Part shown: positions 9,845 through 20,211 of the stretch, one piece after another | How the letters are laid out: each line of letters starts with the position of its first letter | How positions within the stretch are numbered: the first letter of the stretch is position 1 | Source of the DNA: Streptomyces violaceoruber | GTDB lineage: Bacteria > Actinomycetota > Actinomycetes > Streptomycetales > Streptomycetaceae | NCBI GenBank assembly: GCA_000720805.1 | Contig: JODI01000039.1 | Coordinates: forward strand, 1-64,000 | Direction: 5' to 3' | DNA: 64,000 nucleotides | The notes under the pieces: model-generated | The model's input: the letters and a program-made list of their open reading frames with translations, nothing else | Database searches by the model: none | What the model was told of the DNA's origin: nothing | Made by a program: the position numbers and the translations under genes

Positions 9845-10291
9845 TCAGCCGGAGGCGGCCCGCAGGGGCACGAACACGCTGATGGTCTTGCCGCCCTCGG
9901 GGCGCCGGTCGACGACGATCTCGCGGGCGAGGCGGATGATCAGAGGCCAGCCGTACCCGTTGCCGTGGTGTCCCGCGGGCAGGGCGCCGGGACCGTAGGC
10001 CACGTCGGGCACCACGTCGCTGTGATCGTGGACAGCCAGCCGGACCCCGTCGGTCGCCGGCCGGACATCGAAGCCCGCCAGGCCCTCACCGTGCCGGATG
10101 GCGTTGGTGACCAGTTCCGAGACGACGAGCAACAGGTCGACGACATCCTCCTTCCGCACCGTGCGGGAATCCGCTTCCCACCACTGGCACACCACCGCCT
10201 GCGCGTGAGCCCGGGCCGCCGCCGCGGTCGTCACCCCGGTCGTCGTCCCGGGTGCCGTGGGGGCCTCGTCCGCCGTGCGGTCCGCCCTCAC
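9845..10291 (-). CDS. RsbW-like ATP-binding protein
   Basis: 148 residues if started at GTG 10291; the frame stays open to 10435 but the extra N-terminus is a low-complexity Arg/Glu run and no start has a strong ribosome site, so the start is uncertain. The core is a HATPase_c_2 domain: VVSELVTNAIRHG (N-box), VHDHSDVVPDVAYG (G1 region) and HGNGYGWPLIIRLA (lid). It is the family of SigB-type anti-sigma kinases, widely duplicated in streptomycetes, many members of which have no known partner. It is transcribed in the same direction as the PRC-barrel gene located upstream of it at 10.6-10.9 kb. Confidence 0.8.
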   Translation of the reverse strand: MRADRTADEAPTAPGTTTGVTTAAAARAHAQAVVCQWWEADSRTVRKEDVVDLLLVVSELVTNAIRHGEGLAGFDVRPATDGVRLAVHDHSDVVPDVAYGPGALPAGHHGNGYGWPLIIRLAREIVVDRRPEGGKTISVFVPLRAASG

Positions 10292-10564
10292 GGCCGCGTC
10301 ACCGCACGGGGCGCCTCCGACAGGGACTCGACGCCGCCGGCAGGGGCGAAAAATCCCGCCCTTCCTGTCACCTCGATCAGCCTTTCCATGTTCTCGTCGT
10401 TCCCGTCGTTCCCGTCGCCCCCTTCCGCCGCGCACCGGCCGGTGCGACGACGGCGTCGGGAGGCCTCGCCCGAGGTCACTCGTGACGACGGCCTCCCCGC
10501 TCGGGGCATCGGCGGCTCCTTCCGTACGGTGCCGGTGCGCCCGCGTCCCCTCGGTCGTATTCGG

Positions 10565-10936
10565 TCAGGTGGTGGTCGTCTCGCGCGGTGGGAGCCGATG
10601 GTAGTAGTCGCCGACGCTCGCCAGATAGTCCGGATCCATGGTCTCGCTGTCGGTCCGGAACCGGGGCGCCGCCTTCACCTCACCTCGGCTGCAGGACAGG
10701 GATATCCGCCGTTCCGCGGAGTCGACGCCGGTCACCACGCCCACGGGTACCAGGACACTGCTCCCGAAGATCCAGACGCCGGTGTCGACGACCAGGTGCC
10801 GCAGGCCGAAGTGGTCGGCCTGCCGGTCCACGTGGCCGATGGCGCCGTCGGTCGCCGCCACGGTGTACCCCGTGAGCTCCTGGTCCTGCGCGTAACCGCT
10901 GTCCGGTGCGTACGACCAGATCCTGTCGATGGCCAC
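10565..10936 (-). CDS. PRC-barrel domain protein
   Basis: 123 residues from GTG 10936, chosen because GGAGGAAGGAG lies directly upstream on the minus strand; an open frame to 11122 has no such signal. The protein contains a PRC-barrel-like segment: AATDGAIGHVDRQADHF, RHLVVDTGVWIFGSSVLVPVGVVTGVD, followed by SRGEVKAAPRF. PRC-barrel proteins in streptomycetes are small, cytoplasmic and of unsettled role, often in stress regulons. It is divergent from the large hybrid kinase, whose start is about 400 bp away. Confidence 0.8.
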   Translation of the reverse strand: MAIDRIWSYAPDSGYAQDQELTGYTVAATDGAIGHVDRQADHFGLRHLVVDTGVWIFGSSVLVPVGVVTGVDSAERRISLSCSRGEVKAAPRFRTDSETMDPDYLASVGDYYHRLPPRETTTT

Positions 10937-11336
10937 ACTGCTCCTTCCTCCCCGAAGCCGATGACACGCCATGAGCGTGCGGACGGGCGGTACTCCCGAC
11001 CGTTCCACAGCTGCAGTTACCCTCCAGCCGCGATCGCATTCTGAGCAGCGCCCCGCAACGACAGAACCTGACGCGAGGCCCGAGGGGAAATCAGTCCAAG
11101 TACCCCTGCGACGGGGGATCATGCACGCCTCACGGCCGCTTTTGCCGCGCCGAGCACAGATTGACGCGACACTTTGTCCGCAGATCCTGAGGTGGGTTAG
11201 CCTGCCTCGTCTTTCTCATCACGCAATTCCGTGAACTGCGGAAACGCACATACGACATGCGAGGGCCGCCCGACGGCCCGGCTGGGGTTCCGAGTCCTCG
11301 TCCCCGGGGACTCCGGGGAGCGGAACGAGGGTGCGC

Positions 11337-14300
11337 ATGACCGGCAACACCATCGAGGTCACCGATGCGGTCCCGGGGGACCACGAGCTCAGACAGCTCC
11401 TGGCTGGTCTGACGGCCGTACGGGACGGGGACTTCGGCACCCGCCTGCCGGACGACGGGCAGGGTCTCATGGGCGACATCGCCACCGTGTTCAACGGCAT
11501 GGTGGATCAGTTGTCCGTGTTCACCTCGGAGGTCACGAGGGTGGCCCGCGAGGTCGGCACCGAGGGCACGCTCGGCGGGCAGGCGGAGGTACCGGGCGTC
11601 TCGGGCACCTGGGCCGATCTCACGGACTCCGTCAACGCCATGGCGGGCAACCTGACGACCCAGGTGCGCGACATCGCGCAGGTGGCCACGGCGGTGGCCA
11701 AGGGCGACCTGTCCCAGAAGATCGACGTTCCCGCGCGGGGCGAGATCCTCCAGCTGAAGGAGACCGTCAACACGATGGTCGACCAGCTCTCCGCCTTCGC
11801 CGACGAGGTCACCCGCGTCGCCCGCGAGGTCGGCAGCGAGGGCCGGCTGGGCGGACAGGCGCAGGTGCCGGGGGTCGCCGGCGTCTGGCGGGATCTCACG
11901 GACTCCGTGAACGGGATGGCGGGCAACCTGACCGGTCAGGTCCGCAACATCGCCCAGGTGACGACGGCCGTCGCCCAGGGCGACCTCTCCCAGAAGATCA
12001 CCGTCGACGCCCGCGGCGAGATCCTCGAACTCAAGAACACCATCAACACGATGGTCGACCAGCTCTCCGCCTTCGCCGACGAGGTCACCCGCGTCGCCCG
12101 CGAGGTCGGCACCGAGGGACGCCTCGGCGGCCAGGCCGACGTCAAGGGCGTCAAGGGCACCTGGCGGGACCTCACCGACTCGGTGAACTTCATGGCGGGC
12201 AACCTCACCTCACAGGTCCGCAAGATCGCCCAGGTGGCGACCGCGGTCGCGGAGGGCGACCTCTCCCAGAAGATCACCGTCGACGCCCGCGGCGAGATCC
12301 TCGAACTCAAGAACACCCTCAACACGATGGTCGACCAGCTCTCCGCCTTCGCCGACGAGGTCACCCGCGTCGCCCGCGAGGTCGGCACCGCCGGGAACCT
12401 CGGTGGTCAGGCGCAGGTCCGGGGTGTCTCGGGCACCTGGAAGGACCTCACCGACAACGTCAACGTGATGGCGTCCAACCTGACCGGCCAGGTCCGTTCG
12501 ATCGCCCAGGTGGCGACCGCCGTGGCCCGGGGCGACCTGTCGCAGAAGATCACGGTGGAGGCCAAGGGCGAGGTGGCGGCCCTGGCGGACGTCATCAACA
12601 CCATGGTCGACACCCTGTCCGCGTTCGCCGACGAGGTCACCCGCGTCGCCCGCGAGGTCGGCACCGAGGGACGCCTCGGCGGCCAGGCCCATGTGCCGAA
12701 CGTGGCCGGCACCTGGAAGGACCTGACCGACAACGTCAACTCGATGGCGAACAACCTCACCGGGCAGGTGCGCAACATCGCCCTGGTGACCACCGCGGTG
12801 GCCAGGGGCGACCTGTCGAAGAAGATCGACGTCGACGCCCGCGGTGAGATCCTCGAACTCAAGACGACCATCAACACGATGGTCGACCAGCTCTCCGCGT
12901 TCGCCGACGAGGTCACCCGCGTCGCCCGCGAGGTCGGCACCGAGGGACGCCTCGGCGGCCAGGCCGAGGTGGAGGGCGTCTCGGGCACCTGGAAACGGCT
13001 GACCGAGAACGTGAACGAACTCGCGGGCAACCTGACCCGGCAGGTGCGCGCGATCGCCGAGGTGGCCAGCGCCGTCGCCGAGGGCGACCTGACGCGGTCG
13101 ATCACCGTGGAGGCGTCCGGCGAGGTCGCCGAACTCAAGGACAACATCAACTCCATGGTCGGCTCCCTGCGCGAGACCACCCGGGCCAACCAGGAGCAGG
13201 ACTGGCTCAAGACGAACCTGGCCCGGATCTCCAGCCTGATGCAGGGCCACCGTGACCTGCCCGTGGTGGCCGAGTTGATCATGGACGAGCTGGTGCCGCT
13301 GGTGTCGGCCCAGTACGGCGCGTTCTACCTCGCCGAGGACGGTGACGACGGCCCCGAACTGCGGCTCGTCGGCTCCTACGGACGCCCCGACGACGACACC
13401 CGGCCCACCCGGATCGCCTTCGGCCGCACCCTGGTCGGCCAGGCCGCCCGCAGCCGCCGCACCATCACCGTGGACGAGCTGCCGGCCGACTACGTGACCA
13501 TCTCCTCGGGGCTCGGCCAGGTGGTGCCGAGCGCGCTGGTCCTGCTGCCCGTCGTGGTCGAGGGCCAGGTCCTCGGCGTGATCGAACTGGCCTCCGTCAC
13601 CGCCTTCACCCAGATCCACCAGGACTTCCTGGAACAGCTGATGGAGACCATCGGCGTCAACCTGAACACGATCGTGGCCAACGCCCGCACCGACGAGCTG
13701 CTGGGCGAGTCGCAACGCCTGACGGCCGAACTCCAGGCCAGGTCGGCCGAGTTGCAGACACAGCAGGAGGAGCTGCAGCGCTCCAACGAGGAGCTGGAGG
13801 AGAAGGCCTCCCTGCTGGTGGCGCAGAACCGGGACATCGAGGCGAAGAACCTGCAGATCGAGCAGGCCCGGCAGGAACTGGAGGCCCGCGCACAGCAGTT
13901 GTCGCTGGCCTCCAAGTACAAGTCGGAGTTCCTGGCGAACATGAGCCACGAGCTGCGCACCCCGCTCAACAGCCTGCTGATCCTCGCCCAGTTGCTCGCC
14001 CAGAACCCCTCGCGCAACCTCACCCCGAAGCAGGTCGAGTACGCGGGCATCATCCACTCCGCGGGGTCGGACCTGCTCCAGCTGATCAACGACATCCTCG
14101 ACCTGTCGAAGGTCGAGGCCGGAAAGATGGACGTGGCGCCGGAGGTCGTCTCCCTGCGCCAGCTCATCGACTACGTGGAGGCCACCTTCCGGCCGATGAC
14201 CACGCAGAAGAGCCTGGACTTCACGGTGACCACGGCACCCGGCGCGCCCGCGGACCTGCTGACCGACGAGTCCCGGCTGCGCCAGGTGCTGCGCAACCTG

Positions 14301-15617
14301 CTGTCCAACGCGGTCAAGTTCACCGAACAGGGCAGCGTGGAACTGCGCATCGAACCCGCTTCCGACGACGAGGTGCCGAGCGGCGTGCTGCGCAGCAGCA
14401 CCATCGTGGCCTTCCGCGTGCGGGACACAGGCATCGGCATCCCGGAGCAGCAGCTGGAGACGATCTTCGGTGCGTTCCAGCAGGCGGACGGCACGACGAG
14501 CCGCAAGTACGGGGGGACGGGCCTCGGTCTGTCCATCACCCGGGAGATCGCCCATCTGCTCGGGGGCGCGGTCACGGTGGACAGCACGCCGGGCCAGGGC
14601 AGTACGTTCACGCTGTTCCTGCCGGTGGCGCGGCCCGACTTCGGGGAGCTGATGGGCAGCAGCCGGTCCTTCGAGAAGGACCCGGACACCATGTTCCCCC
14701 TGGACGCCGCGGCGGGCAGGCACGCGTTGACCGCTCCGCCGTCCGGGGCCGGGCAGCGCCGGCGCCGGCTGCTGGTGGTGGAGGAGCGCGCTCGCGGTCT
14801 GCTGACCCTGGTCGCCGAGAGCGTGGTCGCTGACCTGGCCCCCGGCGGGAGCGCAGACGGCCCGGGGGCGGCGGTCGACGTCACCACCGCCGTCGGCGCC
14901 CAGGAGGCCGCGGGCGCCCTGGCCGACGAGCCGTGCCACTGCGTCGTCCTCGAACTGGGCCTGCCGGACGGTGAGGCCTCCCGGTTCCTGGAGGCCCTGC
15001 GGGGTGACTCCGCGCTGGCGAGCGTTCCGGTGCTGGTGCACAGCGGGCATCGCACCGACCTCGCGCTGGAGGAGTCGCTGCGCACCCGTGCGCAGGGCGG
15101 GGCGCTGGAGTTCCTGTCCAGCCTGGACGAACTGCGCGAACGCATCGCGCTGCACCTGTCGGCCGACGAACCCGGGGACGTACCGTCCCTGGTCCGCCCC
15201 GAGGAACCGCAGCAGTCGGCGCCCCAGCCGGCCGACGACGCGCTCGACGGCCGTACGGTGCTCGTCGTCGACGACGACGCGCGCAACCTCTTCGCACTCA
15301 GCGGGATCCTCGAACTGCACGGTTTCCGGGTGCTGCACGCCGACAACGGCCGCAAGGGCATCGAGGCGCTGGTCGACAACCCGGACGTGGCCCTCGTACT
15401 GATGGACGTGATGATGCCGGAGATGGACGGGTACACCGCCACGGCCGAGATCCGCAGAATGCCGCAGTACACGGACCTGCCCATCATCGCCGTCACCGCG
15501 AAGGCGATGCCCGGCGACCGGGAGAAGTCCCTCGCGTCGGGCGCCAGTGACTACGTCACCAAGCCCGTGGACACCCAGGACCTGATCGCCTGCGTCCGCC
15601 GCTGGTTGCCCGCATGA
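11337..15617 (+). CDS. Hybrid histidine kinase with tandem HAMP repeats (group III / Nik1-like)
   Basis: 1426 residues from ATG 11337 (GAGG seven bases upstream; GTG 11331 is also possible). No transmembrane segment is seen, so it should be cytoplasmic. Residues about 57-610 are HAMP units repeating every 92 residues ([18 protein letters not shown], then GGQA..VxGVxGTW). Then come a GAF domain (about 630-785), a coiled coil rich in Gln/Glu (about 785-860), HisKA with [13 protein letters not shown] (His871), HATPase_c ([19 protein letters not shown]), a weak receiver-like segment (about 1140-1270) and a canonical receiver (LVVDDDARN, phosphoacceptor Asp1357, Lys in YVTKPVD). Fungal group III kinases with this HAMP array sense osmotic stress; whether that holds here is inference. 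The stop overlaps the next gene (ATGA at 15614-15617). Confidence 0.92.
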   Translation: MTGNTIEVTDAVPGDHELRQLLAGLTAVRDGDFGTRLPDDGQGLMGDIATVFNGMVDQLSVFTSEVTRVAREVGTEGTLGGQAEVPGVSGTWADLTDSVNAMAGNLTTQVRDIAQVATAVAKGDLSQKIDVPARGEILQLKETVNTMVDQLSAFADEVTRVAREVGSEGRLGGQAQVPGVAGVWRDLTDSVNGMAGNLTGQVRNIAQVTTAVAQGDLSQKITVDARGEILELKNTINTMVDQLSAFADEVTRVAREVGTEGRLGGQADVKGVKGTWRDLTDSVNFMAGNLTSQVRKIAQVATAVAEGDLSQKITVDARGEILELKNTLNTMVDQLSAFADEVTRVAREVGTAGNLGGQAQVRGVSGTWKDLTDNVNVMASNLTGQVRSIAQVATAVARGDLSQKITVEAKGEVAALADVINTMVDTLSAFADEVTRVAREVGTEGRLGGQAHVPNVAGTWKDLTDNVNSMANNLTGQVRNIALVTTAVARGDLSKKIDVDARGEILELKTTINTMVDQLSAFADEVTRVAREVGTEGRLGGQAEVEGVSGTWKRLTENVNELAGNLTRQVRAIAEVASAVAEGDLTRSITVEASGEVAELKDNINSMVGSLRETTRANQEQDWLKTNLARISSLMQGHRDLPVVAELIMDELVPLVSAQYGAFYLAEDGDDGPELRLVGSYGRPDDDTRPTRIAFGRTLVGQAARSRRTITVDELPADYVTISSGLGQVVPSALVLLPVVVEGQVLGVIELASVTAFTQIHQDFLEQLMETIGVNLNTIVANARTDELLGESQRLTAELQARSAELQTQQEELQRSNEELEEKASLLVAQNRDIEAKNLQIEQARQELEARAQQLSLASKYKSEFLANMSHELRTPLNSLLILAQLLAQNPSRNLTPKQVEYAGIIHSAGSDLLQLINDILDLSKVEAGKMDVAPEVVSLRQLIDYVEATFRPMTTQKSLDFTVTTAPGAPADLLTDESRLRQVLRNLLSNAVKFTEQGSVELRIEPASDDEVPSGVLRSSTIVAFRVRDTGIGIPEQQLETIFGAFQQADGTTSRKYGGTGLGLSITREIAHLLGGAVTVDSTPGQGSTFTLFLPVARPDFGELMGSSRSFEKDPDTMFPLDAAAGRHALTAPPSGAGQRRRRLLVVEERARGLLTLVAESVVADLAPGGSADGPGAAVDVTTAVGAQEAAGALADEPCHCVVLELGLPDGEASRFLEALRGDSALASVPVLVHSGHRTDLALEESLRTRAQGGALEFLSSLDELRERIALHLSADEPGDVPSLVRPEEPQQSAPQPADDALDGRTVLVVDDDARNLFALSGILELHGFRVLHADNGRKGIEALVDNPDVALVLMDVMMPEMDGYTATAEIRRMPQYTDLPIIAVTAKAMPGDREKSLASGASDYVTKPVDTQDLIACVRRWLPA

Positions 15618-18004
15618 GGCCGCCGAACTCCACACGCCCGCACGAGCACGGCGACGCGGAGGTACCGCTCGATACCGCCTCCCCCGTGGGCCGGCTGGCC
15701 GCGACCGTCGAGCGGCTGCGCCGCGAGGTGGTGGCGGCCCAGGCGGAGGCCGAGGGACGCGCCCTGATCGAACTCGCCAAGGGCATCCTGGTCGAACGGC
15801 TGCGGTGCGGGCCCGCGCAGGCGGCCCGCCAGCTCACCGAGCTGGCGGAGCAGGCCGCTGTCACGCCGCTCGAGTTCGCGGTCGAGGTCATCAACCAGGC
15901 CGCCCGGGACAAGATGTCCGAGGTCACCGAGGCCTTCCTCGCCGCCACCTCGGCGACCCCGGAAACAGCGGGCGAGTCCCCGGCCGTACGGCTGCGGGCC
16001 GCCGAGAGCGGTGCGCTGGCCGCGGACGACGCCCAGGCGGTCGCCGACTCGCTGCTGGAGCAGGCCCTGCGGCCGCTCGGGGCGGTGGCCGTGGCCATCT
16101 GGGCGGCGGGTCCCGACGGGTCCCTCACCCTGGTCGGCAGCGCCGGTTTCTCCGCGGTCGAGGCGGCGCGCTGGCGCTATGTGCCGCCGGACGTGGCGAC
16201 CGTGGCGCGGCGCGGACTCACCGAGCGGGCAGGCCACTGGATCACGTCCCTCGCGCACACCGGGCTGCCCAGCATCGGCCGGCACCAGCATCCGGACGGC
16301 GGCCGGGTCGCCCTGCCCGCCGGGACCGGCGGACGCCTGCACGGCGTGCTGGAGATCGTCTGGCCCGATCCGCTGGGCCCGCAGCCGCAGCGGATCGTCC
16401 GCCAGGTGGAGGCCCTGGCCGAGCTGTGCGCGCACACCCTGGAGACGTACACCCAGCTGCCCGGCGCCGGGCAGGAGCCCCGGGTCCTGCCGGACGCGGC
16501 GGAACTCATGGACCTGGCCGACGGGCTGCACGACCCCGCGCTGGTCCTGGTGCCGCACCTCGACGACTCCGGCCACCTGGTGGACTTCCGTATCCAGCAT
16601 GTGAACGACCGGTTCCTCGATCCCGCGGGACGGCCGCGCGCCGTCGTCAACGGTGCCTTACTCCTGGAGACCTACCCGATGGCCGCCGGGGAGAGCGAGC
16701 TGTTCCAGCGGCTGGAGCGGGTGTACGCGACGGGTGAGCCGTTTCGCGCCCAGCGGATGAACCTCACCGCCCTCGTCGACCAGGTCGCGCTGTCGGCGGT
16801 CGCCGACATCAGCATCAGCCGGCACGGCGGCAGCGTTCTGCTGCTGTGGCGCATCGAGGACGAGGCCGCCCGGCTGGCGAGCCTGTTGCAGCACGCCCAG
16901 CGGCTCGGGCGGATCGGTGGGTTCGAGGAGAACCTGCTGACCGGCGAGATCACCTGGAACGGACAGCTCTTCGACCTGTACGGCCGCTCCCCGTCGAGCA
17001 CCCCGGTGCCGCTGGAGGAGCTGCCCGCCCACGCCCACCCGGACGACACCGGCGACATCCGCCGGTTCCTGCGCACACTGCTGCACCAGCGGCGCTCGGC
17101 GTCCGCGGCGTTCAGGCTGCAGCGGCCCGACGGCGTGACCCGGCACATCAGGGTCGTCGCCGAACCGGTCCTCGACACGGACGGCCGGTTGTTCGCCGTC
17201 CGCGGGGCCTACCAGGACATCTCCGCTCAGCACTGGACGGAGGTCGCGCTGGCGGCCACCCGTGACCAGCTCGCGCACACCGAGCAGCAGGCCACCGAAC
17301 GCAACCGGCTGACGCTGCAGTTGCAGCACGCCATCATGCCGCCCACCCAGGCGCCCCTGAAGGTCCCCGACCTGCAGGTGGCCGTCCGCTACCGGCCCGC
17401 CGAGACCGAGCAGCTCGTCGGCGGCGACTGGTACGACACCGTGGTGCTCCCGTCGGGCATGGTGCTGCTGTGCGTCGGTGACGTGGCGGGGCACGGGATA
17501 GAGGCGGCGACCAGCATGGTGGTGCTGCGCAACGCCCTGCGGGGACTGGCCGTCACCGGTGCGGGGCCGGGGCAGCTGCTGGCGTGGCTCAACATCGTGG
17601 CGCACCACCTCACCGGTGCCGTCACCGCCACGGCGGTCTGCGGTCTGTACGACCCGGCCCGGCACACTCTGCGCTGGGCCCGGGCGGGTCATCTCCCGCC
17701 GGTGCTGGTACGGGCGGCTGAGGCCACGCCGCTGCCGCTGGTGAAGGGGCTGCTGCTCGGTGCGGTTCCGGAGGCGGTCTACGAGGAGAGGGAGATCCAA
17801 CTGGCGGCCGGGGACACACTGTTGATGTACACCGACGGTCTGATCGAGCGTCGGGACCGGTCCGTGGAGGAATCGCTGAGCCACCTGCTGACCACCGCCC
17901 GTACGGTGCCCAGGACCCTCGACCAGCAGCTGGACCGCCTGCTCACGTACAGCAGGTCGGACACGGACGACGACACGTGTCTGGTCGGCATCCGGGTCGG
18001 CTGA
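15614..18004 (+). CDS. ANTAR-GAF-PAS-SpoIIE multidomain phosphatase
   Basis: 796 residues from ATG 15614, overlapping the kinase stop, so translation is probably coupled. The N-terminus (GRALIELAKGILVERLRCG, then QAARQLTELAEQAAV, about residues 50-90) looks like an ANTAR RNA-binding helix bundle. A GAF-like region follows (about 130-280), then a PAS/PAC region (GRIGGFEENLLTGEITWNG, about 430-545), and a C-terminal PP2C/SpoIIE phosphatase (VGGDWYDTVVL, VGDVAGHGIEA, LLMYTDGLIERRD, DDDTCLVGI) with its metal-binding Asp residues. SpoIIE phosphatases dephosphorylate STAS anti-anti-sigma proteins. Coupling to the hybrid kinase suggests that it takes its input from that kinase. The ANTAR assignment is by pattern and less certain than the phosphatase. 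Confidence 0.88.
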   Translation: MRPPNSTRPHEHGDAEVPLDTASPVGRLAATVERLRREVVAAQAEAEGRALIELAKGILVERLRCGPAQAARQLTELAEQAAVTPLEFAVEVINQAARDKMSEVTEAFLAATSATPETAGESPAVRLRAAESGALAADDAQAVADSLLEQALRPLGAVAVAIWAAGPDGSLTLVGSAGFSAVEAARWRYVPPDVATVARRGLTERAGHWITSLAHTGLPSIGRHQHPDGGRVALPAGTGGRLHGVLEIVWPDPLGPQPQRIVRQVEALAELCAHTLETYTQLPGAGQEPRVLPDAAELMDLADGLHDPALVLVPHLDDSGHLVDFRIQHVNDRFLDPAGRPRAVVNGALLLETYPMAAGESELFQRLERVYATGEPFRAQRMNLTALVDQVALSAVADISISRHGGSVLLLWRIEDEAARLASLLQHAQRLGRIGGFEENLLTGEITWNGQLFDLYGRSPSSTPVPLEELPAHAHPDDTGDIRRFLRTLLHQRRSASAAFRLQRPDGVTRHIRVVAEPVLDTDGRLFAVRGAYQDISAQHWTEVALAATRDQLAHTEQQATERNRLTLQLQHAIMPPTQAPLKVPDLQVAVRYRPAETEQLVGGDWYDTVVLPSGMVLLCVGDVAGHGIEAATSMVVLRNALRGLAVTGAGPGQLLAWLNIVAHHLTGAVTATAVCGLYDPARHTLRWARAGHLPPVLVRAAEATPLPLVKGLLLGAVPEAVYEEREIQLAAGDTLLMYTDGLIERRDRSVEESLSHLLTTARTVPRTLDQQLDRLLTYSRSDTDDDTCLVGIRVG

Positions 18005-18034
18005 CGGCCCGGGTCCGACGGCACGGCGGAGGAG

Positions 18035-18367
18035 TCAGGAGGCCCGCAGGTAGGTGTCCCAGTGGGCCTCGGGCCACAGGTCGGCGGCATGCCGCAGCAC
18101 ACTGCGGGGCTGCCCGGTCAGTCCCGCCACCCGCAGCCGCCCGCCGTTGCGGTCGACGGCTCGCCGCATGCCTTCGATCAGGTACAGAACCGCGCTGTCC
18201 GCGAAGATCACATGCCCCAGGTCCAGGGTGAGTTCGCGGACGGTGCCGGGCAGATCCCCGGCGGCGGACTCGAGGCGCGGGCGGGACGCGCCGTCGATGT
18301 CGGTGTCGACCGTCAGCAGGGCCGAAGTGGCGCCTGGGCCCAGGGAGATGTGCGCACCCCTCGTCAT
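18035..18367 (-). CDS. STAS-domain anti-sigma factor antagonist-like protein
   Basis: 110 residues from ATG 18367, with GAGAGGGGG just upstream on the minus strand; the open frame extends further but without a ribosome site. The fold pattern is STAS: ALLTVDTDIDGASRPRLESA, LTLDLGHVIFADSAVLYLIEGMRRAV, RLRVAGLTGQPRSVL. The segment equivalent to the phosphorylatable serine reads FADSAVLYL, with Ser in the usual place. It probably opposes an RsbW-like ATPase. The gene is convergent with the ANTAR-SpoIIE gene and divergent from the next STAS gene across a 347-bp spacer. Confidence 0.8.
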   Translation of the reverse strand: MTRGAHISLGPGATSALLTVDTDIDGASRPRLESAAGDLPGTVRELTLDLGHVIFADSAVLYLIEGMRRAVDRNGGRLRVAGLTGQPRSVLRHAADLWPEAHWDTYLRAS

Positions 18368-18714
18368 CGGGCCCCCTCTCGTCGGGGCTTGGCGGCCCGG
18401 TTCCGGGCCGTCGGGGCTCCCCCCACCGTGCCACAGGTACGGCGACGCGGCGAAACCGCCTTTGCGATCGGCTCGCATACGGAGCGGATTCGGGGGTAAA
18501 CGCGGGGGCGCGGCGACATACGACGACCGAGAGCGGGAGGGCGCGCGGGATGAGAAGTGGCAGGCACGGGACATGCCTCGGACCTGCGGCCGAGGTCGCC
18601 GCTCCCCCGCCGGACCGATGAGAGTTTGATCACGGGACACCGCTCGAACCGGTGTGCATCGAAGTCGCCCACAGGGGTAACCAGCCCTGGCCGTAAGCAT
18701 TCGTGGAGGTACTC
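18368..18714 (+). other. 347-bp divergent spacer between two STAS genes
   Basis: No convincing gene lies here. The spacer must hold promoters for both flanking STAS genes. A GGGTAA hexamer at 18675-18680 resembles the -10 of SigB-type promoters, with a weak GCAT at 18656-18659 fifteen bases before it. On the minus strand GTTT and CCGTAT (within about 18478-18502) have similar spacing but match poorly. Neither is strong enough to call as a promoter. Confidence 0.3.
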
Positions 18715-19125
18715 GTGTCCATTGCCCAGAACCCCTTGTCCGTCGAGGTCACCCTGCCCCGGGAGGACGTCGCCCTGATCGCGGTCGAGGGCTACTTGGA
18801 CGTAGACACCGCGACGGAGTTCCAGCACCACCTGGCCAACCAGCTCCACCACGGCCGACGGCACTTCCTGCTCGACCTGTCGTCCGTCCCGTTCATGGAC
18901 TCGTCCGGGATGAACATCATCCTGCGGGTGTACCAGGAGGCCCGCGGCATACCGGGAAGCGTGCACATCATCTCGCCCACCCCGGCGGTGCGGCGGATCC
19001 TGGACCTGACGGGCGTGAGCATCACGGTGCCGGTGTCCGAGAGCCTCGACGAGGCGCTCTCCCGGGTCGACGCACACCAGGAGGACCCGGTCGAAACGGC
19101 CGCGCAGGACGGACAACAGACCTGA
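18715..19125 (+). CDS. STAS-domain anti-anti-sigma factor
   Basis: 136 residues from GTG 18715. This start was chosen because GGAGGT lies at 18705-18710; an upstream in-frame GTG at 18703 would contain the ribosome site itself. The protein is a typical SpoIIAA/RsbV-type STAS domain: LIAVEGYLDVDTATEFQHHL, HFLLDLSSVPFMDSSGMNIIL, SVHIISPTPAVRRILDLTGV. The serine of the MDSSG motif is the expected phosphorylation site for a partner anti-sigma kinase. Dephosphorylation by SpoIIE-type phosphatases would release it to bind the kinase and free a sigma factor. It precedes the rsbR operon by 180 bp and may be transcribed separately. Confidence 0.9.
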   Translation: MSIAQNPLSVEVTLPREDVALIAVEGYLDVDTATEFQHHLANQLHHGRRHFLLDLSSVPFMDSSGMNIILRVYQEARGIPGSVHIISPTPAVRRILDLTGVSITVPVSESLDEALSRVDAHQEDPVETAAQDGQQT

Positions 19126-19305
19126 TCCGGCGGTTGGTACACAGACCGTCAACCGGCGTTTCGCCCCACCGGACCGCTTCTTCGGGACGAGGTGTCGTAC
19201 GAGGTCGGGCCATGGTTACAGTGGTCGCCCGGCAGGGTCACCACGCCGTCTCGCTGCCTCCGGCGGGGCAGTGCGACAAGACCTCGACAAAGACACTGAG
19301 GAGTT

Positions 19306-20211
19306 ATGCAGGTGCCGGAGCACGACACGGTAGGGCAGCACACATCGCCGGCACGGGAGGTCGGGGAGTTCCTGCGCCGCCGCGGAGAACAGATCGCCCA
19401 GCGATGGGCCGACGAACCCCTCTTCCGTACGGTGTTCACCGTCTCGCGGGACGAGGCGGTGGAGGCGGGCAAGATCGTCGTCGACGCGCTGGCCCAGGTC
19501 GCCGACACGGGCCAGGTGCACGATCCCGACGCAGCCGGATTCACGGTGGTGCGCGAGCAACTGTCGCGGATGGGCGCCGCCCGCTCCCGGGCCGGCTTCA
19601 CCACGGCGCAGGTGTCCAACGACGTGAACGCGTTGCGTCCGCCGGTCGAGAACCTGCTGCTCGCCGATCTCCCCGAGGACGACGCCGACCGGGTCCGGGA
19701 GGCCACGACGGCGCTCACCGTGCTGATGGGCACCCTGCGGCTGGTCGTGCTGGAGACCGCGCTCAGCGAGGGGCAGGCCCTGATCGAACGGCAGCGGCTG
19801 CAGCTGATGGAAGTGGCCACACCGGTCATCAAGCTGTGGGACGGCATCGTGGCGGTGCCGCTGATCGGGACGCTCGACAGCGCCCGCAGCGAGGTGGTCA
19901 TGGAGACGCTGCTGGAGGCCGTCGTCGACCAGCACGCCCGGTTCGCGATCCTGGACATCACCGGTGTGCCGACGGTCGACTCGCTGGTGGCCCAGCATCT
20001 GATGAAGACCGTCGCCGCGACCCGGCTGATGGGCGCCGAGTGCGTCGTCTCCGGGATCCGTCCGGCCATCGCGCAGACCATCGTGCACCTGGGCCTGGAC
20101 CTGGGCACGGTGATCACCCGGTCCAGCCTGGCCGACGCCCTCGCCTACGCCCTGCACCAGTTGGGCGCCGGCATCATCAACGCGACGCCCGGCGGTGCGG
20201 GTTCACGGTGA
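19306..20211 (+). CDS. rsbR: RsbR-like stressosome scaffold/sensor
   Basis: 301 residues from ATG 19306 with GAGGAG upstream. Residues about 1-150 form an alpha-helical RsbR N-terminal region (QIAQRWADEPLFRTVFTV, VVLETALSEGQALIERQRLQ) and about 165-285 a STAS domain (MEVATPVIKLWDGIVAVPL, FAILDITGVPTVDSLVAQHL). RsbR proteins build the stressosome core with RsbS and are phosphorylated on threonines by RsbT; Thr172 and the ITGVPT threonines are in plausible places. The stop overlaps rsbS (GTGA at 20208-20211). What the N-terminal domain senses cannot be read from the sequence. Confidence 0.92.
   Translation: MQVPEHDTVGQHTSPAREVGEFLRRRGEQIAQRWADEPLFRTVFTVSRDEAVEAGKIVVDALAQVADTGQVHDPDAAGFTVVREQLSRMGAARSRAGFTTAQVSNDVNALRPPVENLLLADLPEDDADRVREATTALTVLMGTLRLVVLETALSEGQALIERQRLQLMEVATPVIKLWDGIVAVPLIGTLDSARSEVVMETLLEAVVDQHARFAILDITGVPTVDSLVAQHLMKTVAATRLMGAECVVSGIRPAIAQTIVHLGLDLGTVITRSSLADALAYALHQLGAGIINATPGGAGSR

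Noticed and set aside
10288..10509. Short minus-strand frame containing MERLIEVTGRAGFFAPAGGV upstream of the ATPase gene at 9.8 kb
   Set aside because: It ends within the likely start region of the ATPase gene, shows no domain and no good ribosome site; possibly a leftover of a shifted N-terminus but not supportable.
11187..11210. Possible iron-box (GGTGGGTTAGCCTGCC) upstream of the hybrid kinase
   Set aside because: Only about ten of fifteen core positions match the DmdR/IdeR consensus and there is no iron gene nearby.
12210..15635. An 1141-codon minus-strand frame opposite the hybrid kinase
   Set aside because: Shadow of the kinase; the apparent repeats in it simply mirror the 276-bp HAMP units.
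18625..18680. SigB-type promoter (GNNT-N14/16-GGGTAY) before the STAS gene at 18.7 kb
   Set aside because: The -10 is GGGTAA and the -35 is a minimal GCAT; too little information to call. Similar weak hits occur near 31.6 and 32.3 kb.
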